This document shows, piece by piece, positions 36,849 to 45,007 of a DNA stretch of 64,000 nt. The DNA comes from Jiulongibacter sp024742395 (GTDB taxonomy: Bacteria; Bacteroidota; Bacteroidia; Cytophagales; Spirosomataceae): positions 2,170,001-2,234,000 of the forward strand of contig OZ252236.1 in assembly GCA_965249455.1 (NCBI GenBank), given 5' to 3'. Position numbers and translations under genes: made by a program. Numbering within the stretch: the first letter of the stretch is position 1; each line of letters begins with the position of its first letter. The notes below the pieces were generated by a model. The model ran no database searches and had not been told where the DNA came from. It saw nothing but the letters and a program-made list of their open reading frames with translations.

Positions 36849-38456
36849 ATGAAGAACTACAAATACATAAAATATTTTCCGAAACCATTTTTGGAAGACT
36901 TGGTTACAGGTAAGACACTACCAATTGTTGGTGCTGGATTTTCAAAGAATGCTGACATTCCACCGAATAAAAAAATGCTGGCTTGGGATGAACTCGGAGT
37001 AAAATTCGCAGAAGAAATTGAGGACTATAAATATTCTAATCCGATAGATGCAATTTCAGCTTATAGCCACGAGTATTCTCGGACCAAAATGGTTGAGAAA
37101 TTAACATCATTACTTTTAATAAATTCCGTTAAGCCTAGAAACGCACACAAGGCATTTTGCGAATTACAATTTGACATAGTTTGTACCACAAATTTTGAAT
37201 TTCTAATTGAAGATGGATATAAACTGGTAAACAAGTATTGTAGACCCATTATTGACGAAGACCAATTATCAATTTCTGGAGCAAGTGAAAATATCGTGCT
37301 TCTAAAACTACACGGAGACCTGCATCACCCAAAAAGATTAGTTGCTACAGAAGAAGATTATGATAGTTTTTTGAACAAATATCCAATGTTATCAACTTAT
37401 TTAGCCAATCTATTAATTTCAAGAACGCCTTTATTTATTGGGTATAGTTTAGATGATGCAGACTTTAGACAAATCTGGCAACTAATAAAAGACAGACTTG
37501 GCTCATTACGAAGACAAGCTTATGTTATTAAAGTTGATTGTTCTTCCCACGAAAAAGCAAGATTTGAAAGACGTGGAGTAAAAGTGATTAACATAAAAGG
37601 AAATCCTTCAGATTATCCTACTATCCTAAAAGATGTTTTCATCGAGTTGAGAGATTATTGGAACAAATCACTAATAGAAAACCAAATTGTTACAGAGGAC
37701 AATGCAATGGCTGAATTATCACTTCCAGAGGATTCTAGCAACAGACTTTGCTTTTTTAGTATTCCAGTAAGACTTCTACCATTTTATAAAAAATATGTAT
37801 TCCCAGTAGTAAAAAGACAAGGACTTATTCCAATAAGTGCAGATGACGTAATAACTATTGGAGAAAATTGGATGGCAAAAGTCACAGCATTAATTAAAAA
37901 ATCTGAATTTATTGTTGCTGACATTGGAACTCAAAACACTCTTTTTGAACTTGGTTTAGCTTTATCAAACAAAGAAAGGACTGCAAGGATTTTAATAATC
38001 AAAGATGAATTATCCCCAATACCTGCGGATTTGAATAATTATCTATTTATAACAAGACCAGAAAATCCTTACGACAATTCAGAGGATATTACAATACAAA
38101 TTGAACATTGGTTTATGCAAGCATTAGAACCTCTAAAACAATCTTATCAAGATGAACCTGAAAGATTATTAAAGAAAAAAGAATATCGAGCTGCTGTAAT
38201 TTCAGCTGTATCACTTTTTGAAAACCACTTAAGAAGTAGAATTTTAGACTATACTGATACAAGAATGATTAAGTCTAAATCGCTATATTCTCTTGTTCAA
38301 TTAGCTCAAGAATTTGAAATAATATCTAATAATAATACGGCAGAAATCAAAGAATGGATGCACATTAGAAATCAAGCTGTTCATTCAAAACAACAAGTCG
38401 GATTTAGAGATGCGAAGAAAATAGTAAACGGAATTTATAAAATCATAAACGAATAA
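36849..38456 (+). CDS. SIR2 / deoxyribosyltransferase-like / HEPN triple-domain defence protein
   Basis: 535 residues, no signal peptide. Residues ~15-270 are SIR2-like: LPIVGAGFS (28-32 NAD loop), CTTNFEFL (113-115 TTN), KLHGDL with likely catalytic His155, and FIGYSLDD. Residues ~300-425 resemble a nucleoside 2-deoxyribosyltransferase or TIR-like fold, with FIVADIGTQNTLFELGLALS and a candidate catalytic Glu367. Residues ~440-535 look like HEPN, ending with RNQAVH (R507, H512), an R-x4-H RNase motif. SIR2 domains deplete NAD in Thoeris, DSR and SPARSA-type immunity, so abortive infection is likely. Lower G+C than the core genes. It fills the first cassette of the array alone. Confidence 0.85.
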   Translation: MKNYKYIKYFPKPFLEDLVTGKTLPIVGAGFSKNADIPPNKKMLAWDELGVKFAEEIEDYKYSNPIDAISAYSHEYSRTKMVEKLTSLLLINSVKPRNAHKAFCELQFDIVCTTNFEFLIEDGYKLVNKYCRPIIDEDQLSISGASENIVLLKLHGDLHHPKRLVATEEDYDSFLNKYPMLSTYLANLLISRTPLFIGYSLDDADFRQIWQLIKDRLGSLRRQAYVIKVDCSSHEKARFERRGVKVINIKGNPSDYPTILKDVFIELRDYWNKSLIENQIVTEDNAMAELSLPEDSSNRLCFFSIPVRLLPFYKKYVFPVVKRQGLIPISADDVITIGENWMAKVTALIKKSEFIVADIGTQNTLFELGLALSNKERTARILIIKDELSPIPADLNNYLFITRPENPYDNSEDITIQIEHWFMQALEPLKQSYQDEPERLLKKKEYRAAVISAVSLFENHLRSRILDYTDTRMIKSKSLYSLVQLAQEFEIISNNNTAEIKEWMHIRNQAVHSKQQVGFRDAKKIVNGIYKIINE

Positions 38457-38458
38457 AA

Positions 38459-38601
38459 CACTAATGCCAACAATGGCTATAAGTAATTGCTTGTTCTCGC
38501 CTACTTTGGAAATTCCTGCGGAATTTCCAACTTGGTGTGTACTTGCAAAGTTTAGTGCTAAACCACGCAACTACTCATAGCCGAGACCGTTAGCTGTTAT
38601 T
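38459..38601 (+). repeat. attC-like site 1 (between SIR2 and Panoptes-like cassettes)
   Basis: It begins CACTAATGCCAAC (38459-38471), the reverse complement (12 of 13) of the cassette start GTTGGCATTAATG at 36832. Outer arms GGCTATAAGTAATTGC (38475-38490) and GCAACTACTCATAGCC (38567-38582) pair with two mismatches. An inner stem TTGGAAATTCC (38506-38516), loop TGC, GGAATTTCCAA (38520-38530) is perfect. It closes with GTTAGCTGTT (38589-38598), where the next cassette starts. From TGCCAAC to GTTAGCT it spans 131 nt, within the known attC size range. Confidence 0.75.
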
Positions 38602-38611
38602 AAGAAACAAA

Positions 38612-39244
38612 ATGAAAAAAGAAGAACTAAAACTTATTGTAAGTATCTCAATCGCATTAGCTACGATACTGGGAGTTTCTTACATACTTATCTTAAATAA
38701 GAGTTTTGACTTTTCTAATGGTTTTAGGGCTATTAGTTTTGGAATAACAAGTACTACATTCTTTTGGACATTTTACTTTTCAATTGGATGGAAAATATGG
38801 GGATTAGATAAGGTCTTCTACCGTCCTAATTTAAGTGGTACTTGGGCAGGCCTACTTAAATCCGATTGGAAAGATGAAAATGGAAATGGAGTCGGAGATA
38901 TTGAATTTTATATCGTAATACGACAAAGTTTTTTGAGAATTCATTTCACAACTTTCACAGACTCGTTCATCGGGACTTCTTATTCTGAAACTTTATCACT
39001 GAAAAAGGAAACAGGACTTAAAAATGCGGCTTATTTATATCGTAAAGAAACTAGTCAAGATGAAAATGAGGTCCTTCAAGAAGGTGCAACAGAACTGAGA
39101 CTTATTGAATCAACTCCTAAAAAACTTGAAGGAAAATATTGGAGTAACCAAAAAACTAATGGAAAAATTGCTGTTTCTTTTATTTCAAAAAAAATAGTAG
39201 ACTCATTTAATGATGCTAAAACTTTAAGCAATAATGGCAAATAA
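38612..39244 (+). CDS. Cap15-like 2TM beta-barrel effector (Panoptes OptE-like)
   Basis: 210 residues. Two N-terminal transmembrane helices (about 6-28 and 39-63) are followed by a beta-rich cytoplasmic domain starting PNLSGTWAGLLKSDW and continuing DIEFYIVIRQSFLRIHFTTF. This matches the SMODS-associated 2TM-beta family, whose CBASS member Cap15 binds cyclic nucleotides and disrupts the inner membrane. Directly coupled to mCpol (11-bp overlap), it is the effector expected of Panoptes. Residues in the ligand pocket cannot be assigned by eye. Confidence 0.82.
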   Translation: MKKEELKLIVSISIALATILGVSYILILNKSFDFSNGFRAISFGITSTTFFWTFYFSIGWKIWGLDKVFYRPNLSGTWAGLLKSDWKDENGNGVGDIEFYIVIRQSFLRIHFTTFTDSFIGTSYSETLSLKKETGLKNAAYLYRKETSQDENEVLQEGATELRLIESTPKKLEGKYWSNQKTNGKIAVSFISKKIVDSFNDAKTLSNNGK

Positions 39245-39620
39245 AATATTTGTTCGGTTGGATGTAGATAATGCAGGAGATAGTATTGAATTAGCTCTGT
39301 TAGAATCTGCCCCTAAAGTAGCTCAAAATATTCATGATAAAATTCAAGAAAATATTCATTTGATTTTATCTACTATTCAGAATAACAAATCAATAAAAGT
39401 CCTAATGATAGGTTGTGATGATATATTATTCCTCATTAATCAAAATGACTATGACATTCAGTATTTGGAAAAAATAAAAAGTGAATTTAAACTTAGATCA
39501 GGTTTCTCTCTGAGTATTGGAGTCGGAGAATCTATAACTGAATGCATGTTGAATTTGCAAATTGCAAAAGTATCAGGGAAAAATAAAATCGTAGATAAAA
39601 CAACAGCTAACAAAACCTAA
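39234..39620 (+). CDS. Minimal CRISPR polymerase, mCpol (Panoptes OptS-like)
   Basis: 128 residues: a single GGDEF/Cas10-palm-like domain. The N-terminal metal site is RLDVDNAGDSIE (D10, D12) and the second motif is MIGCDDILFLI (G60-C61-D62-D63, the GGDD equivalent). Cas10-like polymerases of this minimal size make cyclic nucleotides; in Panoptes the product acts as a decoy that keeps the effector silent until phage sponges remove it. The ATG lies inside the effector's last codons. The last residues (TTANKT) are encoded by the attC arm. Not linked to any CRISPR array here. Confidence 0.82.
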   Translation: MANKIFVRLDVDNAGDSIELALLESAPKVAQNIHDKIQENIHLILSTIQNNKSIKVLMIGCDDILFLINQNDYDIQYLEKIKSEFKLRSGFSLSIGVGESITECMLNLQIAKVSGKNKIVDKTTANKT

Positions 39621-39662
39621 ACTGTATTAAAACGCAGTTTAGCCAAAACGTTACCTGCAAGC
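39602..39662 (+). repeat. attC-like site 2 (between Panoptes-like and SPARTA cassettes)
   Basis: It begins AACAGCTAAC (39602-39611), the exact reverse complement of GTTAGCTGTT at the start of the cassette (38589). A perfect stem CTAAACTG (39617-39624), 10-nt loop, CAGTTTAG (39635-39642) follows. It closes at GTTACCTGCAAGC (39650-39662), where the SPARTA cassette starts. Core length AGCTAAC to GTTACCT is 52 nt. It overlaps the mCpol stop codon. Confidence 0.75.
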
Positions 39663-39700
39663 TTAAAAACGAACTTAATCATAGAAACAAACTCCAATTA

Positions 39701-41124
39701 ATGAGACAGACTATTTTCATAAGTCACGCCACGCCAGAGGATAACGATTTTACAATTTGGTTAGCCTCTAGACTTGAATTGCTTGGTTATGAAGTTTGGA
39801 TTGATAAAAATGGACTGGTAGGCGGAGAAAAATTTTGGGAAACTATTGATGGCGTGATTAGAAATGAAGCGATTAAGTTTCTTTTAGTTTATTCAAAGAA
39901 TATTTTCCAAAAAGATAATGATGGAAACCCGATAGCAGGTAAACTGAAAGACGGAGTTTATAAGGAGTTTAGTTTTGCAGAAAGCATTGGCAAGCAAAAC
40001 AACATCAATGATTTTATCATAATGATGAATATTGATGCTTCAAATTACAATCTTTTTATTGGAGCGGATAGACTGAATCAAATTCCATTCTATGAAAATT
40101 GGGCAAATGGTTTTAGGCAGTTAGAAAAGAAATTGCAAAAAGATAACGTGTTTAAAACAAAGCAAGAGACAAAAACGGATTTCGGAAGTTGGTATGAGCA
40201 ACAATTTGTTTCCAATAATGGTATTACTTCAAAAAGTGAGTTGTATTACACAAATTGGTGGACTATAAACAAACTCCCTGATTATCTTTTTTATACCAGT
40301 TCCAAAGCCTTGAACAAGCATCAATTATTGCAAAGCTGTTTTCGGATTATCCAATAAGTAAGATTACAAACTATTTAAGTTCGTTTGAAGAAAGAAAAGA
40401 TTTTGCTATCAACCAAGACGGAAACTATTTTACCATTAAGCCTCAAAATATCTTCAAGATTAAAGTTTCAGATGTTTTAATTGGTTTTGAGTCAAGTATT
40501 TTTCCAACTCACAAAGATTCAGAAAATCATTTTAAAAAATTATTGAAGGAGGTTTTCCATAAAATAATGAAGAATAGAGGGATGTTTTGGTATGAAATGT
40601 CGAATAAGAGATTGGCATATTATTATACTCCGGCAAATTTAAATTCCTTTAAAACTAAGTTTCAATATCCTTTCAGAAAGAATAAAAAATTCAAAACTAA
40701 AAATTTGCTAGGGAAGCATAAAAGTATTGGAAAATGGCATTATGCTGTTTCAGTAAAGCCAATATTATCGCCTGTTTTAGCATTTAGCTTGAAAAGTCAT
40801 ATCACTTTTACCACTGACGGATTTAATGTTTTGAAGAATGAAAAAAACGAGACTGATTCAAATAAAATTCATAGTCAGAGAAGAGCTAAGGGAAAAAGAA
40901 TGTTCAATGAAGAGTGGCGAGATTTATTTTTAGCCTTTATTGATGCACTTAAAAAGGAAGACCGTATTGAAATTGCTCTATCATCAAATTACACATTAGA
41001 AATGCCTGCTACTTCACAGATTTATTGGGCTGACTTTGGATATTTTGACCCAAAAGACAAAACAAGGCAAGGTTTACTTTCAGTGTACGAATTTGAAGAA
41101 GAAAATTCAGAAAATAATGATTGA
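39701..41124 (+). pseudogene. TIR-APAZ protein of SPARTA, frame broken by one missing T
   Basis: The first frame (39701-40357) encodes a TIR domain: TIFISHATPEDNDFTIWLAS, EVWIDKNGLVGGEKFWETI (candidate catalytic Glu43/Glu47), VYKEFSFAESIGK. It drifts out of frame after LPDYLF and stops at 40355. The rest of the protein (FQSLEQASIIAKLFSDYP, YFTIKPQNIFKIKVSD, then GMFWYEMSNKRLAYYYTP to NSENND) lies in the other frame, ending at 41124. A T6 run (about 40287-40292) read as T7 restores one 474-residue frame of the usual TIR-APAZ size. The TIR domain is the NADase; APAZ binds the short Argonaute. Real frameshift, phase variation and sequencing error are all possible. Confidence 0.87.
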
Positions 41125-42631
41125 GCCAAAATTGTTACATATACCAGAGCCTAAACTAACTTTTGGATTTAACCAAAAAATGGAAGACCCAAGAGATGGT
41201 TTAACACTTTTTGGTGCTTATTCAAAGAATAAGCATATTGGACAAATTAGCGTTGGAATAATTGGTTCGAAAAAACAAAGAGAATATGTAAAATCATATT
41301 TGAAGCGAATACACCAACCTGTAATATCTGAAAAAACTGATGTTGCAAGACCCTATTTTCCAGGACTTGAAGCGACATTTGATATTTTTATAAATATTGA
41401 TGCTATTCAAGAAGTTGATGTACCAAGAAACAAAATTGATGAGTTTTTAAAATATACAGACGGGCATCAGCGAGTTTTTAATTTAACAAATTTATATGCA
41501 GACAAGCTTACAAAATATTTAAATGAAGAACATATTCCCGTTACAGTTTGGTTTGTTGCAATTCCTGATGAAATTTATCAATTTGGAAGACCTAAATCCA
41601 AAATACCTAAAGCCGTTGATAATAAAACTGTTGGTCTAAGAAAAAGGGACAGAAATAGTAATCAACAATTCCTATTTGAAGAACTGAACGATTTAAAGGA
41701 AGCATATGAATATGAAATAAACTTTCATAACCAATTAAAAGCAAAATTACTAAGTGAAAAAGTTGTTACTCAAATCATAAGAGAAAGCACCATTGCTTAT
41801 GAAACATTGTGGACAGACCAAGAGAAAATAAACTATGAAAAACAATTTGACACAGCTAAAGCTTGGAATATCTCGACCACATTGTATTACAAATCAGGAG
41901 GGCTTCCTTGGAAATTGGGTGAAGTAAGAAAAAATGTATGCTATTTGGGTTTAGTTTACAAACAAATTGAATTAGGAGAAAATAGAAATAATGCTTGTTG
42001 TGCGGCACAAATGTTTCTTGATTCAGGTGATGGAATGGTTTTTAGAGGAAACATTGGACCTTGGTACAATCCAAAAACAAAAGAGTTTCATATTACTAAG
42101 AAAGATGCGTATGAATTGCTTTCAATGTCTTTAGAATCTTTTAGGGAAAAATCGGAAACAGACGAATACCCACACGAAATTTTCATTCACGCAAAGACAA
42201 GTTTTGATGACGAAGAATGGAGTGGCTTTTGTGAAGCAACAGAAGGGAAAAGCAAAATTATTGGTGTTAGAATCAAGGACGATAACACATTTAAACTCTA
42301 CAGAGACTTTTCTTATTGTGTGCCAAGAGGAACAACTTTACTTGTAACAGATAAACTTGCTTATCTATGGACGAAAGGTTACATACCAAGAATACAAACA
42401 CAATTGGGACTTGAAACGCCTAATCCAATAAGTGTTGAAGTTATAAGAGGGGAAAAAGATATTGAAACTGTTTGTAAAGACATTTTAGCTTTAACTAAAC
42501 TGAACTATAATGCCTGTATTTACGCTGACGGATCTCCTGTTACTCTTCGTTTCGCAGATTCGATTGGTGAAGTTTTGACAGCAGGAAAGGACATTAAATC
42601 AGAAGTATTACCATTTAAACATTATGTATAA
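41117..42631 (+). CDS. Short prokaryotic Argonaute of SPARTA (MID-PIWI)
   Basis: 504 residues from ATG 41117 (MIEPKLLHIPEP), overlapping the TIR-APAZ stop by 8 bp; the longer frame from 41036 only repeats APAZ coding DNA. MID-PIWI features include LYYKSGGLPWKLGEVRKNVC, AQMFLDSGDGMVFRGN, PHEIFIHAKTSFDDEEW and YADGSPVTLRFADSIGEVLT. There is no N or PAZ domain, and the PIWI slicer Asp/Glu set is not evident, as in other short pAgos. With guide RNA it recognises plasmid or phage DNA and triggers oligomerisation of the TIR partner, which consumes NAD. The size and gene order match known SPARTA operons. Confidence 0.92.
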   Translation: MIEPKLLHIPEPKLTFGFNQKMEDPRDGLTLFGAYSKNKHIGQISVGIIGSKKQREYVKSYLKRIHQPVISEKTDVARPYFPGLEATFDIFINIDAIQEVDVPRNKIDEFLKYTDGHQRVFNLTNLYADKLTKYLNEEHIPVTVWFVAIPDEIYQFGRPKSKIPKAVDNKTVGLRKRDRNSNQQFLFEELNDLKEAYEYEINFHNQLKAKLLSEKVVTQIIRESTIAYETLWTDQEKINYEKQFDTAKAWNISTTLYYKSGGLPWKLGEVRKNVCYLGLVYKQIELGENRNNACCAAQMFLDSGDGMVFRGNIGPWYNPKTKEFHITKKDAYELLSMSLESFREKSETDEYPHEIFIHAKTSFDDEEWSGFCEATEGKSKIIGVRIKDDNTFKLYRDFSYCVPRGTTLLVTDKLAYLWTKGYIPRIQTQLGLETPNPISVEVIRGEKDIETVCKDILALTKLNYNACIYADGSPVTLRFADSIGEVLTAGKDIKSEVLPFKHYV

Positions 42632-42642
42632 TAAAAAAGCCA

Positions 42643-42896
42643 GCAGGTAACAATGTATCCTATGTAAAGCCCCTCCGTTGATATAAATATAGCTAATATT
42701 TCGTTTTGCTGTTACTTCATTTTTGTTCAATTGTTTAATGGGTTCGACGGACTTGCTTTCACTTTTTAAAAGTAAAGTCGTCAAAATGAGCCTACTGGCA
42801 GACTTTATTCTGATTTGAAAGCCACTTTATGGCTAAGAGGGAATCATTTAAAGCACTATGCTTGTTAGATCGGCTTACTTATTACACCTTATCATC
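42643..42896 (+). repeat. Worn right end of the cassette array
   Basis: AGCAGGTAAC at 42642-42651 contains GCAGGTAAC, the exact reverse complement of GTTACCTGC at the SPARTA cassette start (39650). The rest of an attC palindrome and a closing GTT are not clear, so only the 5' half-site remains. A separate imperfect hairpin (GACGGACTT...AAGTCGTC, 42746-42782) lies downstream; it could be a terminator or a degraded attC. No gene up to 42896. Confidence 0.5.
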
Positions 42897-43688
42897 ATGT
42901 TAAAAACATTTCAAATCTCTATTTTATTCGCTTTTAGTGTTCTTATTATTTCCTGCGGGACTGAACCTAAAGAGACGAAAATCCTTTCTGAGGAAGAACA
43001 AAAAGGACAGGAACTACTGGACAAGACTATTGCTGCTCATGGCGGACTTGAACGCTGGAACAGCTTTGAAGGGCTATCCTATAATTTGCTGAATAGTGGT
43101 AAATCGCTTTATCAGATAACGCAATTAAAAGACAGACGTACGTATACAAAAGCCGAGGATTTTGAGCTGGGTTTTGATGGCAAAACAGCTTGGGTACTAC
43201 CTGATGCCGAGAATGTACCTGGCAAATCTGCTGCCTTTTATTACAATTTGGACTTCTATTTTGTGGCTATCCCTTTTGTGCTGAAAGACGAAGGAGTGAA
43301 TGCCTTTTATGAAGGTTTGACAACAATTAATGAGAAGGAGTATGAAACGCTTAAAATCACCTTTGGATCTGAAGTTGGTTTTACACCAGAAGATGTCTAT
43401 TATTTATATATAGATCCGGCTACTTCCATGTTAGAAATATTGGTGTATTCTGTTTCTTTCTTCGATAAAGAGTCTGCAAGCTTAAATAGTGCAAAGGTTT
43501 ATTCTGAATGGCAGGAGGTCGAAGGCATTAAGATGCCCGGTAAAATGCAGAATTTCAAATGGCTGGATGGCGAAATAGGGGAGGATACGAATCATGATCG
43601 TGTTTTTTCTGATTATAAGTTTTTGAAGGAGATTCAGGATAAGCAACTTTTTGAAGTGCCTGAGGGAGCGGTCACGGAAGCGATATAA
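42897..43688 (+). CDS. Lipoprotein, DUF6503/LolA-like
   Basis: About 263 residues from the Met at 42897 (LKTFQISILFAFSVLIISC), which gives a lipoprotein signal with Cys20; the upstream frame from 42858 is less likely. The mature part starts with the IAAHGGLERWNSFEGLSYN motif seen in DUF6503-type and LolA-like beta-cup proteins, and later contains DVYYLYIDPATSMLEILVYS. Function unknown; lipid or lipoprotein handling is a guess. Confidence 0.7.
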   Translation: MLKTFQISILFAFSVLIISCGTEPKETKILSEEEQKGQELLDKTIAAHGGLERWNSFEGLSYNLLNSGKSLYQITQLKDRRTYTKAEDFELGFDGKTAWVLPDAENVPGKSAAFYYNLDFYFVAIPFVLKDEGVNAFYEGLTTINEKEYETLKITFGSEVGFTPEDVYYLYIDPATSMLEILVYSVSFFDKESASLNSAKVYSEWQEVEGIKMPGKMQNFKWLDGEIGEDTNHDRVFSDYKFLKEIQDKQLFEVPEGAVTEAI

Positions 43689-44003
43689 ATAATTGAATAA
43701 ATAGTTAGTATAGTAATTTCAGAAAAGATTGAAAAAAGTGAACATTAGTTACGCTTTTTGAAGGGTTCTTATCTGACCTCTATCAGGTGATATTTATTTG
43801 AACTGAGTGTGTCAACTTTGACAAAGTATTCTGGATGAGTGTTTTGATACAAACTTTATTCAATTCAATGGAACACCTTCAAAAACACACCATTTCTTAC
43901 ATTAATAATATCAGATAGCTTCTGCATTGCGTTTTAAGAGAAGTTTGATAGTGAAAATTGCCAAAGGCTGGTTATTTTGCAATTGAAATTCAACCCCTAA
44001 AAA
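43689..44003. other. 315-bp intergenic region
   Basis: No gene found. It precedes the ThuA gene and must hold its promoter; TTATTTTGC at about 43973-43981 is a weak -7 candidate. Confidence 0.4.
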
Positions 44004-44930
44004 ATGAAAATAAAAAATCTTCTACTCACAGTTTGCAGTCTTGTTACTTTCACCTTTGGTTCTATGGCACAGAGTATGCCGGAATTGGAACTGTCTGAGT
44101 CCTGGCTGCAGGAAATAAGGAGTAAAGCCCCGGCTTCACTAACATATCCGAGTTCTAAGAATCATAAGGTTTTGGTTTTTTCTTTGCATACCGGATTTAA
44201 GCATTGGGTTATTCCTCATACTGATTCTGTGCTTTCAGTTTTGACAGATAAGGCGGGTGGTTTTGAGCTTACTTTTACAAAAGATATTTCTGCTTTTGAA
44301 AAAAAGAACCTCAAGAAATATGACGCTATTGTTCTAAACAATACCTGTAGTATCGGCGATCACAGGGATATGTTTTGGGATGAACTTAAAAATGTGCCGG
44401 GCATGGACTCACTTATGGCAGAAACAAAGGCAAAAGATCTGGAGAACAATTTGATTTCTTTTGTAAAAAAAGGAGGAGGTTTGATGGCTTTGCACGGCGG
44501 TATCGTAATGCAAAATAAGTCAATGGCCTTTAGCGAAATGATGGGTGGAAGTTTCTATTACCATCCAAAGCAGCAAGATATTGAAGTAAAACTGGCAGAT
44601 CCTTCACATCCGCTTGTGAAGGCATTTGGTGGAAAAGGCTTTACCCATAAAGACGAGCCCTATGTGTTTAATAATGCTTATGCAGATAAAAACTTTAAGC
44701 CGCTTATGTATTTTGAGGCAGCTAAAATAGAAGGTTTGAGACATCCTGAGGGTGATGCCTTACGCTATGTTTCATGGATAAAAAATCATGGTAAGGGAAG
44801 GGTTTTCTATTCATCTCCTTCGCATAATGCTCAAAGTTTCAGTAATCCGGCCTTGTTGCAGTTTTTCCTGGACGGGCTACAGTTTGTAGTGGGTGATGTT
44901 GATTGTGATATGACACCTTTAGGAAAATAA
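44004..44930 (+). CDS. Secreted ThuA-like protein
   Basis: 308 residues with a signal peptide (to SMAQ). The ThuA-type glutamine-amidotransferase-like fold is shown by HKVLVFSLHTGFKHWVIPHT, YDAIVLNNTCSIGD, FVKKGGGLMALHGG and DPSHPLVKAFG. ThuA proteins occur with sugar-utilisation genes, originally trehalose; many Bacteroidota copies are secreted and attached to polysaccharide breakdown. The enzymatic reaction is not established. Confidence 0.88.
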   Translation: MKIKNLLLTVCSLVTFTFGSMAQSMPELELSESWLQEIRSKAPASLTYPSSKNHKVLVFSLHTGFKHWVIPHTDSVLSVLTDKAGGFELTFTKDISAFEKKNLKKYDAIVLNNTCSIGDHRDMFWDELKNVPGMDSLMAETKAKDLENNLISFVKKGGGLMALHGGIVMQNKSMAFSEMMGGSFYYHPKQQDIEVKLADPSHPLVKAFGGKGFTHKDEPYVFNNAYADKNFKPLMYFEAAKIEGLRHPEGDALRYVSWIKNHGKGRVFYSSPSHNAQSFSNPALLQFFLDGLQFVVGDVDCDMTPLGK

Positions 44931-44952
44931 GTTTCGAAATAGCTGAAAAATT

Positions 44953-44988
44953 AAACGGGGACTTTTGCTGAGTGCAAAGTCCCCGTTT
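44953..44988. terminator. Bidirectional terminator between convergent genes
   Basis: AAACGGGGACTTT, 10-nt loop, AAAGTCCCCGTTT: a perfect 13-bp stem with T-rich flanks on both strands, between the rightward ThuA gene and the leftward ABM gene. Confidence 0.85.
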
Positions 44989-45007
44989 TACTTTACCCGG
45001 CTTTTAA

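Noticed and set aside
36849..38456. Protein deacetylase (classical sirtuin)
   Set aside because: Lacks the sirtuin zinc-binding Cys quartet and carries defence-type extra domains.
38612..39620. Type III CRISPR-Cas remnant
   Set aside because: A Cas10-like palm is present, but no Cas7/Cas5, no repeats or spacers; the pair fits Panoptes instead.
41036..41116. Extended N-terminus of the Argonaute frame
   Set aside because: These codons overlap the TIR-APAZ coding sequence in another frame; MIEPKLLHIPEP at 41117 is the typical pAgo start.
42746..42782. Complete attC palindrome at the right border
   Set aside because: The hairpin has mismatches and no AAC/GTT cores at its ends.
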